DNA of 64,000 nt from Phytophthora colocasiae (taxonomy: Eukaryota; Oomycota; Peronosporomycetes; Peronosporales; Peronosporaceae): assembly GCA_018806915.1 (NCBI GenBank), contig JAGKQI010000078.1:620001-684000 (forward strand), given 5' to 3'. Position 1 is the stretch's first letter; each line of letters opens with the position of its first letter. A program made the translations under genes and the position numbers. Below the pieces are notes generated by a model, which saw only the letters and a list, made by a program, of their open reading frames with translations, was not told the DNA's origin and searched no databases. Below are positions 9,060-18,340 of this stretch, in pieces.

Positions 9060-10234
9060 TACCAAGCTTAACTGGCTTGTCACTGAAGAGGAGATGAAGA
9101 ACCTGTCGGTACAACATAGTGAAGTACGGAAAGAGTATCTTTCACATCGCCAAGGGCTACGTCTCGACCGGGAGGATGCCACCAGTGCCATCATCGCGCT
9201 GAACAGGTACTTCACGTTCCACGTGATGCCCATGGAGGTTGGCATCTATGCTGCAGCAATGCTACACTTGTTCTTGAAGGCTCACCTCCAACTGCGAGGG
9301 CTTCCGGCTCGACTTTTGAGACTCAGGCACTCGCCACTGTTGGTCACCAATGAGTGCTGCAACTTGAAGCAATTTATGCGCGATATGAGCGGCAACTGGT
9401 TGGTTCTCAAGCTGCACTCTCACTGGCAATTTGCTCGGATGCAGCACGTGAAAGCGCCGCAAAGATCACACAGTTAGAGACCCGCAACCAGCAGCATGAG
9501 GCAGATCCAAAGTACCGTGGATAGCTTTCGTGAAGGAGGTGTACAAGGCCAAGCATGGTGCTTCAGCTGCCGAGCGCCTCACTGCTGCCTCCCCGGAGTT
9601 GGGTGTTCTTAAGCGCCACCTCGTTAAGGCTGAAGGAGAGCTGCTGGAAGGATTACACTATGATGTCACAGGAGAAGACCCGTACGCGTTAATAAACCTG
9701 CTCACGACACGCAAGAGCACGAAGAAGATCGTAGCGCTTTCTCAAAATGGCCAAACAAGTTCGTTCCCGGCCGAGGTTCAAAAAGAAGCGAAGCACTTGG
9801 TGGCGGAGGCGTTGGCGTTGCCCATTTGGACGCACACCCCAGTGGAATGTGTGATGCTCAGCGTTGTTTACGTGAGTGCTGCAGTGACCGAAGCTTTGAG
9901 TTCTAAAGAAACCTCTCCGATCAGCAAGATCCCGGACTTCTTGCCTCAGCTGGACCTGCAAGCTAACGCCAGTGAGGCGCGCATGCTGCTCGATAGCTCT
10001 TTATTACTCTGCTCTCAGCATATCCCGACTGACATCGTATCAAACCAAATGCTACCACTGCAGCAAGGCGAACGACACAGATCTCCATCAACCGATGGTA
10101 GTTACATGCAGTCTTTGTCTTTACGACGGGAGCTGCATGTACTGCCTCGTATAATCCATTCAACAAGGTCAGGCCAGGGCACCACCTCGAGTGGTCCAGC
10201 AGTAGGTGCCGCGATAAGTGCCGTAGTGTCATGA
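9060..10234 (+). pseudogene. Cyclin K/T-like gene remnant
   Basis: Two frames carry parts of a cyclin box. The first (9061-9300) reads NWLVTEEEMKNLS, then EYLSHRQGLRLDREDATSA and NRYFTFHVMP, like the first helices of transcriptional cyclins that partner CDK9/CDK12. After about 200 bp of disturbed sequence, the second (9530-9920) reads FVKEVYKAKHG, GLHYDVTGEDPYALINLL and a run ending in VECVMLSVVYVSAA, like the second cyclin fold. The frames differ and several stops intervene, so this is a pseudogene or captured fragment. Family assignment is by motif order only. Confidence 0.6.
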
Positions 10235-10529
10235 TCCACGGTAGCTGGAGGTTGCAAGGGAGTGATTTACTGACATGGTGCGGGTTACTGGGTAGTAGTA
10301 GGTTGAATGGTTCTACCAGCATCGACTACTATTCTTTACGTGCTTTGTGAGTTCGACTAGGTTGGTGGCGGTTTAATAGAGCGAATGCTCGAGTGACGGT
10401 GTCTTTGTTTCGGTGAAGACTTTGATTTCCCGGACGAGACGGCAGTCTACACTCCGGCTACTGTGTGCCAGGTATACGTGGAGCACATTCTGCTCCATTG
10501 CATTTATTTCTTCAAATAAGGCTAACCTC

Positions 10530-10810
10530 TGGATGTTCAGATGCAAGGCACGTCAAAGCTACCGCCTTTACTTGGCTAGCAAAGGAGGATACATTGGTGT
10601 TGTGGTTTACTTACTGCATCGACGGACGTTGTAATTGGTGATCAGCTCTTCACGTGGCAGTGCAAGGTGGATGCACTGAGATTGTGGCCGAACTGCTGCG
10701 CTACAACGCAACAAAACGATGGTGCAGGCAGAAAGGTAAGAGAATACGTCACTGCCAATTGCCAGGGGATCGCCACGCTTTCGATCGCAAGGCAAATAGC
10801 CAAAATGCAG
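10530..10810 (+). pseudogene. Ankyrin-repeat fragment, decayed
   Basis: Two ankyrin-like units are readable in different frames: LASKGGYIGVVVYLLHRRTL (about 10571-10633) and VAVQGGCTEIVAELLRYNA (about 10652-10711). Both have the typical G-G/H-x-x-V/I-V-x-x-LL pattern. Frameshifts separate them and no start or end is visible. Confidence 0.55.
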
Positions 10811-11177
10811 GTAGTATAGATACCCCTATTTGAGCTATGAACACGACAAGAATGCAGCTCGAAATTGGACTCCAATGGCCCATTGTCAATGGAGCATGGA
10901 TGGATGGGGCCTCCATCCATGCCGATGGAAGTGTGATGGATCTGCCGTGTTGTCATTGATTTTAAAAATGATAGAGTACAAGTATCTTCGGTAGTGATCG
11001 ACTGGTTTGCATTAGTGCTCAGCTCCATCTAATAGGTCTTCGCCGCTCTTTTGTTAGTTAGTGATTATCAAGCTGTTTTTGGTGGTGCGTGCCACCGCAT
11101 TAGTGGTACACATCGAATTAACGGTGGATGATCTCTTCATAATCGTATTTTTATCATCTCCTCATGATCATATTATA
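10811..11177. other. No gene seen; one hairpin
   Basis: Nothing coding is recognised. Positions 10894-10922 form a hairpin with 11-base arms (GCATGGATGGA / TCCATCCATGC) around a 7-base loop. The region ends at the second copy of the 321-bp repeat. Confidence 0.5.
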
Positions 11178-11542
11178 GATAAATGGTAAAGCGACTTGCA
11201 ATCGTGTTGGCCAATTTGATAGATAAATGGTAAAGCGACTTGCAATCGTGTTGGCCAATTTGAATACATTTACGTGAACTCGACTACGCATTTTTTAAGC
11301 CACACGTGACCTTAGATACATTCACCGTCGTTCAATATGTTACCAAACGCACTAACCAGCTTGAGCGACCGACCGTGAATCACTACAGATACCGAAAATG
11401 TTACATGTATATAATATGACTTTACAAGCATCAACCAGGATGGCATAAATCGTTCCTGCGAGGGCCTTTGTTGTCGCAAATGCGAGGTGCGTTTGTCCTC
11501 TGGGTGCGGACTAATCCCGAGTACTGGAAGCCGGAAATCGAG
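11178..11542. repeat. 321-bp dispersed repeat, copy 2, with partial duplication
   Basis: The full copy (11222-11542) matches 1114-1434. Its first 42 bases are also present once more directly upstream (11178-11219), a 44-bp-period tandem duplication that is absent from the other copy. It continues rightwards into a region rich in CCGAGTAC motifs. Confidence 0.85.
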
Positions 11543-12432
11543 TACACATACCGGTTACCGACAATACCGCCAGCGCCGGCCGAAACCCGAGTTCACATCG
11601 GTAGAATTCCAAGTACAATAATGGCAGAATTCCGAGTACAAAAAATTGGCGGGAAAAAAGTACCAGGGAAACCTGGCAGAATGCGGCTAAGAACTACCTA
11701 GTCAGCCATAACGAAGCATTCATTAATTTAACTCATTTATTGTCCGTAATACTGGGGTTTAAGCCCGCGTGCTCCGCACACGGAGCGTTAAACCGCCAGC
11801 CTAAGCCCGCTCCGGCTTCGCCTTCGCTTGATCCGTCGACAGCGCTGGGGTTTAAGCCCGTGTGCTTCGCACACGGAGCATTAAACCACCAGCCAGCGTT
11901 CTCCACCGCGCTTGTCCTCTCTTTGCTGTCCTTTACTGCCCAGCTACGCGCTCCGCGCGATCCCAGCCACCCCTAGCGGCTCGCTATGCTCGCGAGTACA
12001 GACCCTAAGCCCGCTCCGGCTTCGCCTGCGCTTGATCCGTCGACAGCGCTGGGGTTTAAGCCCGTGTGCTTCGCACACGGAGCATTAAACCACCAGCCAG
12101 CGTTCTCCACCGCGCTTGTCCTCTCTCTGCTGTCCTTTACTGCCCAGCTACGCGCTCCGCGCGATCCCAGCCACCCCTAGCAGCTCGCTACGCTCGCGAT
12201 TGCAGACCCTAAGCCCGCTCCGGCTTCGCCTTCGCTTGATCCATCGGCAGCGTTGCTAAGCCCGCGTGCTCCGCCGCGCTTGGCTTGTTCTCGAGTCGTT
12301 GTTAGCTAGTAAAACCGCAAAAGTACCGGTACGAACTGACCTCAATTCGTTTAGCAAAACCTCTCAAAGTCGGTTGGTGTACTCGGGATCCGGCCACTGG
12401 TACTCGGAATTAATCCCCTTCCTTTGTCCTCT
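11505..12432. repeat. Diverged inverted-repeat region with CCGAGTAC motifs
   Basis: The sequence around 11510-11560 (ACTAATCCCGAGTACTGG..., CGAGTACACATACCG) resembles the reverse complement of about 12370-12432 (ATTAATTCCGAGTACCAG..., CCGAGTACACCAACCG) over roughly 45 bases. Further copies of G/AATTCCRAGTAC lie near 11605 and 11630. This arrangement is what one expects of the ends and subterminal binding motifs of a non-autonomous DNA transposon. The similarity is imperfect, no target duplication was found, and no transposase is inside. Confidence 0.4.
11752..12290. repeat. 204-bp tandem repeat, about 2.5 copies
   Basis: The landmark CTTGATCC recurs at 11827, 12031 and 12235, an exact 204-bp period. 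The first unit is truncated. Each unit is built of small GC hairpins, for example CCGTGTGC-TTC-GCACACGG and CTACGCGCTCCGCGCG. Plus-strand frames through it repeat the same peptide, but there is no start context or known domain and they are probably not genes. Confidence 0.85.
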
Positions 12433-12440
12433 ATCCTACC

Positions 12441-12779
12441 GATGTACTTTTATTTTGTTCGTACATGTACGCTAGGCAACCCACTGAAGATACATGCAGT
12501 CCAATTCATCATCCTGTCGATGTTCTGTATCTTGTAATTACTTGTCTCGAGCGATCGTCATAGTTGTTGCTCAGTTCCATTGACTCACGACGTTCTTTTG
12601 GCGCTGTAACTGCATCTGTCGAAGACGAAGAATTGCTGCGTTATGCTAACCTGGGAGTCCCTCGCCGCTACCAGGACGGCCTAATAGCCTTTGGAACGAT
12701 TTGTTTACGCAAATAACAAGTTACTTTTGCCTCATTGAGGATTCAAAGCATTTGAAAAACAATGCTACCGGTGAGCTCT
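12441..12779. other. 3' flank of CFAP58, no gene
   Basis: No coding sequence, RNA gene or repeat copy was recognised between the motif-rich repeat region and the end of CFAP58. Confidence 0.5.
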
Positions 12780-15428
12780 TCACATTTCAGGGCTGGTATA
12801 TGACGCAGGGTCGCTGTACCCCTCTTGAGTGTCGCTAAACTGGTTGCTGTAGGCCTTCAGCTGCCTATTGATCCATTCTTGCTGTATCAATTGCTTCTCC
12901 TTCTCGAGTTGACTCAGATCTTGACGATACTCGTTCACCTGCATCTTGTACATTTGAAGCTCATCTTCCATCTGCTTCATCTGGTTTTGCTTACCTTTGA
13001 GTGTTTCCTTGTATACTACCAGTTGTTCAGCAACCTCAGCACCTGGCTGTCGTGCGAGAATGGTCTTCAACTCGACGTACAGCTTCTCCTTCTCCAGGAT
13101 GAGTAGGTCTTTGATAGTGGTCTCTTCGTATTTATGAATCAGCTTCCTCTGCATCGCCTGCAGCTTCCGGATCATCTCGAATCGTTTTGGATCACTACCT
13201 TCTAGCTTACGCCAGCGGTGGACATTCAGGGGGTGGTCAAGTTCTTCAGAGAGAGCTCGAATCTTCGTTTTTTCCTGCAGCAATTCCTTTTCGAGGCGGA
13301 ACAGCTCCTGCTTGAGCGAGCCTTCATGGGAGAGTTGGTTACTGCTCGAGTCTTTTTCAACTGTGAGAGCGTGAATTCGAGCCTGCAAGTTGTTGACCTC
13401 TTTTTCCTTCTCTTGGAACTGGAAATATCCCTTCGACAATGTTGATTTCTGTATCTTGATCTTTTCATACAACACACTTAGCTCTTCATTGCGCTGGATA
13501 AGCTGTTGCCGCAAAGTATCGCGATCATGGACGACGCATCCATATTCTTTCATCTGTCGCTGCTTCTCTTCATCTGCTTCCTGAATGATCTTTGCGAGCT
13601 TAGTGACCTCCTGCTCTTGATTTAGGATAATCTGCTCAGACGACTGGATCTGCTTCTTGATGCGCAACAACTCGTTCTTGAGTATCTCCTTCTCCTTGTC
13701 TACTTTGTGATGGTCGAAGTGCTCCTTTACTAGAGCATGATCCTTGGACGTAATCTCTTCCTTCAACTGCTCAATCTGGTGATTCATAATCTTGAACTTG
13801 CGCTTCATATCGCCAATCTCCTCCTGACTTTCGATAAGCTGCTTGCTGTAGAGGTTTCGATCTGTACGAACTGCCTCGTACAGGTTCTGCTGTTGTTTCA
13901 AACGACTCTCACTCTCAACGATTTTCTGTTGGAGAGATACTACCTGCAAGTCCTGCAATTTCGCCTCTTCTAGTGACGTCATGAACTTTTGCGTCGCATT
14001 AGCAGCTTCCTTTTCGTACTTCTCGCGTTCTCCAACAAGCTGCTGAATCTGAGCACGTTGTTTCTTCACGTGAGACTTTAAGCCGTTGATTTCGTTCTGC
14101 AAGTTCTTCATCGTATTTTCCTTGATCTTCATCAAGTCAAATGTCGCCTGCGTTCGATCATTTGCCTTCACCAACATCTTGTTTAGCACTTCACGCTCCC
14201 GCAGCATTTCCTCCAACTTCTTTGTCAAAAGCTCGCTCTGTTTCTTCTCTGCTTCCAGGGAGATGTTGATCAAGTTCTCAAGATCCAACTTGGCCTTTTC
14301 CTTTTCAGTTTCACAATCTGAGCGCTTAGCCTCGACATCTTGTAGTTGTTCTCGTGCAATTTCCATCAGTTTCTCGATTTTTAGCGCGTCTCGAGCGATC
14401 ATCTGGATTTGTTGCTCTTTCGCGTCCAGTTCGTGCTCAACTTGAACGTTCTCTTTATGAAGTTCGACGTTCTTCTGCCACTGCAACTGCATCGCTTCCG
14501 TCAGTGAGTGTGTCGTTCGGAACAACCCGTCATACTGCTTCAAGTACTTCTCCATCTTCTGCTTCGACTCACGCATCGCTAGCTCCTTTTTGCGGAGGTT
14601 CTCTTCGTTGTCCTTCTTTAGTGTCTCCAATACTGCGTTATCCACTTGAAGGCGTTCGTGAGTTTGCTTGAGCACTTTGAGTTCTTTCTCGAGTCTCGTT
14701 TTACGTCTCACTTCTTTCTCGGTCAGACTCTGCTTCTCTTGAATCTGCAATCCAATGTTCGCTTGAGTCTTTTCGAGTCTTGCGTTCTTGGCCTCTTCTT
14801 CTTGAACTAACGCGTACAAGTTGGTCGTCTCCTGTCTTAGATCTTGTAGCGATATTGTCTTTGCCTCAACATCTCGAGCACATTCGGCACGTTTGTTCTT
14901 GAGGGATGCGATCTGTGACTCCTGCTCTTCATTGAGAATGATGTCGCCACCATTCCCGGACGGCATAGCCATTTGGGAAACTTCCTCTTGGAGCTGGTCC
15001 AGCTTCCCTCGAAGACTGTTAACCTTCTGCTGCTTCTCCAGCTCTGCCTGCCTCGTCAACGCAATTTGCTGCACCACAGCATCCAGTTCAACCTTCGCCT
15101 TCTTCTTTTGAGCGAGTGCTTCACTCTCTTCCTCCTGGTCGCGTAGCATGGCCTCATGACTGGAGTGGATCTCCGCAAGGATTTCTTTTGTGCGGTGAAT
15201 CAGTCGTTGCTCGCTCTCTTGAGACTTAACGAAGGCTAGCAGTAGTTTCTCCAGCTCCGACTTGTACAACGCAACGGAATCAGGTGTCTGCGCCAACACA
15301 CCCTCCATCTCAGCCACAACGACCGCTCCTGTGCCTGCTGAGCTCGTCTCCGCTTCGTTGAGCCATCCACCGTCCGTGCCTGCCGACAGCGGTGTCATTC
15401 CACGATCCATCCCGATAGCATCCGACAT
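12780..15428 (-). CDS. CFAP58: CFAP58 (CCDC147) flagellar coiled-coil protein
   Basis: An 882-residue protein, almost entirely coiled coil. The conserved C-terminal block (NPLNVHRWRKLEGSDP, then EKEKLYVELK.ILARQPG and AEQL) and an inner block (ESRLKQQQNLYEAVRTDRNLYSKQL) identify it as CFAP58, previously called CCDC147. It is a component of the axoneme and flagellar base needed for motile flagella in algae and animals; here it would serve zoospore swimming. Length agrees with the family (about 870). The ATG at 15428 precedes a short acidic leader, followed by coiled coil from about residue 45. Its first 620 coding bases (14808-15428) and the upstream region are duplicated twice to the right. 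This copy is the only complete one and its frame is clean. Confidence 0.93.
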   Translation of the reverse strand: MSDAIGMDRGMTPLSAGTDGGWLNEAETSSAGTGAVVVAEMEGVLAQTPDSVALYKSELEKLLLAFVKSQESEQRLIHRTKEILAEIHSSHEAMLRDQEEESEALAQKKKAKVELDAVVQQIALTRQAELEKQQKVNSLRGKLDQLQEEVSQMAMPSGNGGDIILNEEQESQIASLKNKRAECARDVEAKTISLQDLRQETTNLYALVQEEEAKNARLEKTQANIGLQIQEKQSLTEKEVRRKTRLEKELKVLKQTHERLQVDNAVLETLKKDNEENLRKKELAMRESKQKMEKYLKQYDGLFRTTHSLTEAMQLQWQKNVELHKENVQVEHELDAKEQQIQMIARDALKIEKLMEIAREQLQDVEAKRSDCETEKEKAKLDLENLINISLEAEKKQSELLTKKLEEMLREREVLNKMLVKANDRTQATFDLMKIKENTMKNLQNEINGLKSHVKKQRAQIQQLVGEREKYEKEAANATQKFMTSLEEAKLQDLQVVSLQQKIVESESRLKQQQNLYEAVRTDRNLYSKQLIESQEEIGDMKRKFKIMNHQIEQLKEEITSKDHALVKEHFDHHKVDKEKEILKNELLRIKKQIQSSEQIILNQEQEVTKLAKIIQEADEEKQRQMKEYGCVVHDRDTLRQQLIQRNEELSVLYEKIKIQKSTLSKGYFQFQEKEKEVNNLQARIHALTVEKDSSSNQLSHEGSLKQELFRLEKELLQEKTKIRALSEELDHPLNVHRWRKLEGSDPKRFEMIRKLQAMQRKLIHKYEETTIKDLLILEKEKLYVELKTILARQPGAEVAEQLVVYKETLKGKQNQMKQMEDELQMYKMQVNEYRQDLSQLEKEKQLIQQEWINRQLKAYSNQFSDTQEGYSDPASYTSPEM

Positions 15429-16213
15429 CTCCGCTTGTGTCTATGACCTTGATAATAATAATAGGATGACAGGTATAGTTACCGTTTTTGAAGTTGCAAG
15501 AGTGATGATCATGTACAGGTTACCTAGGGTTTACCACACTTCGTGTACTTGTGCAGTACTCACTTCACCACCACAGTACGTGGCACTGGGAACATGACAT
15601 GGCCATGAAGTAATGCTTTGGGTCATGAACACCACTTAGATGTGGTGACCATTTTCAATTGATCTACTCTCAACGAAGAACTATAGACATGTGATGTGTT
15701 GAAATCCACCGTGAGAGAATCGTGAATGGAATTCAGCATAACTTTGACCCGCTCAAGATCTGGAAAGCAAAACTGCTTACTGTTGTACATGTGAAGATAA
15801 ACCATCTCACTCGACAGGTGGAATAACACTATACGAGTCGCCATTGCATTGTTGTTGTTGCTGTTGAAGTTACTGCAGAGTGTTGGTCGGTAGGGTTGCT
15901 CGTTGTGGGGTTGTGGCCTCCTAATTTGATGTTTTCAACACGAATAGGATCCACTTCGCGGCTAGGGTTGGTTTCAAATCGTACTTTTTCACTTGATGTT
16001 TGTATCGAATGAGGTTTTTTAGTCGCTCTCCCCCGAGGTTTTAACCGCTCAGTTAGGGAGAGTGTGCCGCTCTTGGGCTTTGGCTCCTGCTCTTCTTTGC
16101 AGACGCCCTCCAGTCCGAAGAAGGCGCGGAGACAGAGACGCAGAGGCAGCGCACTGATCGGTAGACCAAGAGGCGGAGACTGAAGACATACAGGGCAGAC
16201 ACACTGGGACAGG
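15429..16213. promoter_or_regulatory. Shared 5' region of a divergent gene pair, copy A
   Basis: This 785-bp stretch separates the CFAP58 start (minus) from the start of the basic protein (plus), so it should contain both promoters. It is present three times (15429-16213, 18341-19125, 22184-22957) with very few differences; the third lacks 12 bases next to the CFAP58 start. A TAATAATAATA run lies just upstream of CFAP58. Confidence 0.6.
15623..15844 (-). CDS. Small hypothetical ORF (73 aa), copy A
   Basis: The frame begins with ATG (MATRIVLFHLSSEM) and ends 194 bp before the CFAP58 start on the same strand. It has no recognised domain. All three copies of the duplicated region keep it open, with only one Ile/Phe change, but the copies are so young that this is weak evidence of selection. 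It could be a real small gene, an upstream ORF or 5' exon of CFAP58, or chance. Confidence 0.3.
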   Translation of the reverse strand: MATRIVLFHLSSEMVYLHMYNSKQFCFPDLERVKVMLNSIHDSLTVDFNTSHVYSSSLRVDQLKMVTTSKWCS

Positions 16214-16304
16214 ATGAGTCGCGAGGAGCGTAAGATGGCGCAGATCATCGCCAGTATCGAGCGCATGGAGCAGGAGACACGGGACGATTCAGGCAGGTCA
16301 CAGG
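16214..16304 (+). pseudogene. 5' fragment of the basic protein gene, copy A
   Basis: The first 30 codons (MSREERKMAQII...) are identical to the intact gene at 22958. The match stops after GGTCACAGG at 16304, where the duplication junction and Tc1-like transposon begin. It has lost over 90 percent of the gene. Confidence 0.85.
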
Positions 16305-16309
16305 CGTTA

Positions 16310-17701
16310 TTCACAAAGTGCGCACTGGAAATCAAACAATGCGCACTCAAATTCACAAAAGCGCGCGCTGAAAATCAAAAACACCTGCACGAATTTATAC
16401 TCATCAAATTATGAGATTATAAAGTAGATTTATTGACTGGGCTCGGCACGTTTGGCGCCAAACTCTCCCTCTGGCGACACTTGATTCTCAATTTTGGCGC
16501 GATGCCAACTAGCTACAAGAGATACCCCCTCCACATTCGGGCAGCAGTATTGCGTGTAGCCAAGGGCGAAGGCAACTGGAAGGAAACTGCAGAACTGTAC
16601 GATGTTGGTGAGCGCACAGCATGGGGGTGGATAAAGGCTGCTAAAGAGTCTGGCGACTGGAGTGGCAAGCAGAAAAAGCGTGGTGGATCGGAGAAAAAGA
16701 TACTTCCTGAGCACGTGGACTACATTCTCAACGAACTAGCCACCACACCAGAGCTACCGTGCGTCGACATGGCGAGAATGATCGACCAGAAGTTTGGTGT
16801 GAAGCTAAATCGCGAAACGGTTCGCCGTGAACTCGACGCTTGCAATTTTACTGTAAAGAAGCTCCACCGTGACGTGACAACGCGCAATAGCCTAGTCAAC
16901 AAGCAGAAGCGAGCAGACTACGTGGTCAAGTTCTACGCAGCGCTAACAAACAACACGGTGTTCTATCTGGACGAAACCAACTTCAATTTGTGGTGTTCAC
17001 GTGGGACTGGATGGAGCGCACGCGGCACCCGTGCCGTACAAACTGTCGTCGCTAGCAAAGGCAGAAACATTCACGTAATTGCAGTGATATCGAGTACTGG
17101 GATTGCTTACCAAGAGTCGCAGTTTGGCTCCTTCACTGCCGACCTAGCCAACGAGTTCATCCGGCGCTTCTTGCGTCACATCAGAGTGACACATTCGCTG
17201 GACAATGTGGTGGTGGTGCTCGACAATGCGCCGTGTCACGCTCGCGCCGATGCCGTTTTCGATGAAGAAGAATTCGAGGGTGCAGAAATGCTAAAACTTG
17301 GGCCTTACTCGCCAATGTTAAACCCAATTGAGAACGTTTTTTCCGTCTACAAAAGTGCAGTCAAGCGTTTTCTTGCACGGCAACGACCTGCCATCATACG
17401 TGTACCGGCAGGAACAACGATTACAGAGCACCGCTCTGAATTTCTTAAGATGGCTGCTGACCCTCTCTTTGCGGAGGTGGTAACACCAGAGCTGTGCAAC
17501 CGCGCCTTTTGCCACTCACTGGTTCATCATCAACGTGCATTAGGCATGCTTGACATGGAAGTTGGTACATAATAATTCCAAATAGATTTGACAATCAATG
17601 TTCTTTAAAAGGTATAAAGTATAACAGGTGTTTTTGATTTTCAGCGCGCGCTTTGTGAATTTGAGTGCGCATTGTTTGATTTCTAGTGCGCACTTTGTGA
17701 A
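16310..17701 (+). mobile_element. Tc1/mariner-like transposon, copy 1 (1392 bp)
   Basis: The inverted repeats are 77-78 bp (16310-16387 and 17625-17701), starting TTCACAAAGTGCGCAC, and TA flanks both ends (16308-16309 and 17702-17703). The repeat contains the motif TTCACAAAGYGCGC twice, an IR/DR-like layout. It carries one transposase gene. The target, once the element and one TA are removed, is the perfect palindrome GGCGTTAACGCC. The element sits exactly in the junction of a tandem duplication. Confidence 0.92.
16502..17572 (+). CDS. Tc1/IS630-like transposase, copy 1
   Basis: A 356-residue transposase. The start at 16502 (MPTSYKRYP) is the first ATG of the frame. Two helix-turn-helix regions occupy about residues 10-110. 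The catalytic triad is Asp157 (YLDETNF), Asp241 (VLDNAPCH) and Glu277 (SPMLNPIENV), with 35 residues between the last two by my count (DD35E). The conserved Trp normally before P-x-SP-x-LNPIE is Gly at residue 267 here and Trp in copy 2, so this copy may be impaired. Otherwise it differs at only a few positions from copy 2. Confidence 0.92.
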   Translation: MPTSYKRYPLHIRAAVLRVAKGEGNWKETAELYDVGERTAWGWIKAAKESGDWSGKQKKRGGSEKKILPEHVDYILNELATTPELPCVDMARMIDQKFGVKLNRETVRRELDACNFTVKKLHRDVTTRNSLVNKQKRADYVVKFYAALTNNTVFYLDETNFNLWCSRGTGWSARGTRAVQTVVASKGRNIHVIAVISSTGIAYQESQFGSFTADLANEFIRRFLRHIRVTHSLDNVVVVLDNAPCHARADAVFDEEEFEGAEMLKLGPYSPMLNPIENVFSVYKSAVKRFLARQRPAIIRVPAGTTITEHRSEFLKMAADPLFAEVVTPELCNRAFCHSLVHHQRALGMLDMEVGT

Positions 17702-17719
17702 TAACGCCGTGCAATGGTG

Positions 17720-18340
17720 TAACGCGTACAAGTTGGTCGTCTCCTGTCTTAGATCTTGTAGCGATATTGTCTTTGCCTCAACATCTCGAGCACATTCGGC
17801 ACGTTTGTTCTTGAGGGATGCGATCTGTGACTCCTGCTCTTCATTGAGAATGATGTCGCCACCATTCCCGGACGGCATAGCCATTTGGGAAACTTCCTCT
17901 TGGAGCTGGTCCAGCTTCCCTCGAAGACCGTTAACCTTCTGCTGCTTCTCCAGCTCTGCCTGCCTTGTCAACACAATTTGCTGCACCACAGCATCCAGTT
18001 CAACCTTCGCCTTCTTCTTTTGAGCGAGTGCTTCACTCTCTTCCTCCTGGTCGCGTAGCATGGCCTCATGACTGGAGTGGATCTCCGCAAGGATTTCTTT
18101 TGTGCGGTGAATCAGTCGTTGCTCGCTCTCTTGAGACTTAACGAAGGCTAGCAGTAGTTTCTCCAGCTCCGACTTGTACAACGCAACGGAATCAGGTGTC
18201 TGCGCCAATACACCCTCCATCTCAGCCACAACGACCGCTCCTGTGCCTGCTGAGCTCGTCTCCGCTTCGTTGAGCCATCCACCGTCCGTGCCTGCCGACA
18301 GCGGTGTCATTCCACGATCCATCCCGATAGCATCCGACAT
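17720..18340 (-). pseudogene. CFAP58 5' fragment, copy B
   Basis: Codons 1 to about 207 of CFAP58 are intact and nearly identical to the complete gene (two shared changes, Ala to Val and Ser to Gly). The match then ends at TAACGCG (17720). Beyond it the frame runs through a short filler into the inverted repeat of the Tc1-like element, so a transcript would encode a truncated coiled-coil protein with a foreign tail. Confidence 0.88.

Noticed and set aside
11752..12290. Possible CRISPR-like array
   Set aside because: The 204-bp units are repeated whole, without short repeats alternating with unique spacers, and the context is eukaryotic.
12780..15428. Assignment of the coiled-coil protein as CCDC40 or a myosin/kinesin tail
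   Set aside because: The NPLNVHRWRKLEGSDP and ILARQPG blocks and the length point specifically to CFAP58 (CCDC147).
15829..16356. 175-codon minus-strand frame in the shared promoter region
   Set aside because: Its left part is protein-like, but it changes with the junction sequence in each copy and has no consistent start. More likely chance or untranslated sequence.
16300..17720. Tc1 copies as two independent insertions into CFAP58 and its neighbour
   Set aside because: The same filler bases and the same TA lie at both junctions, so one insertion into an existing duplication junction followed by amplification is simpler.
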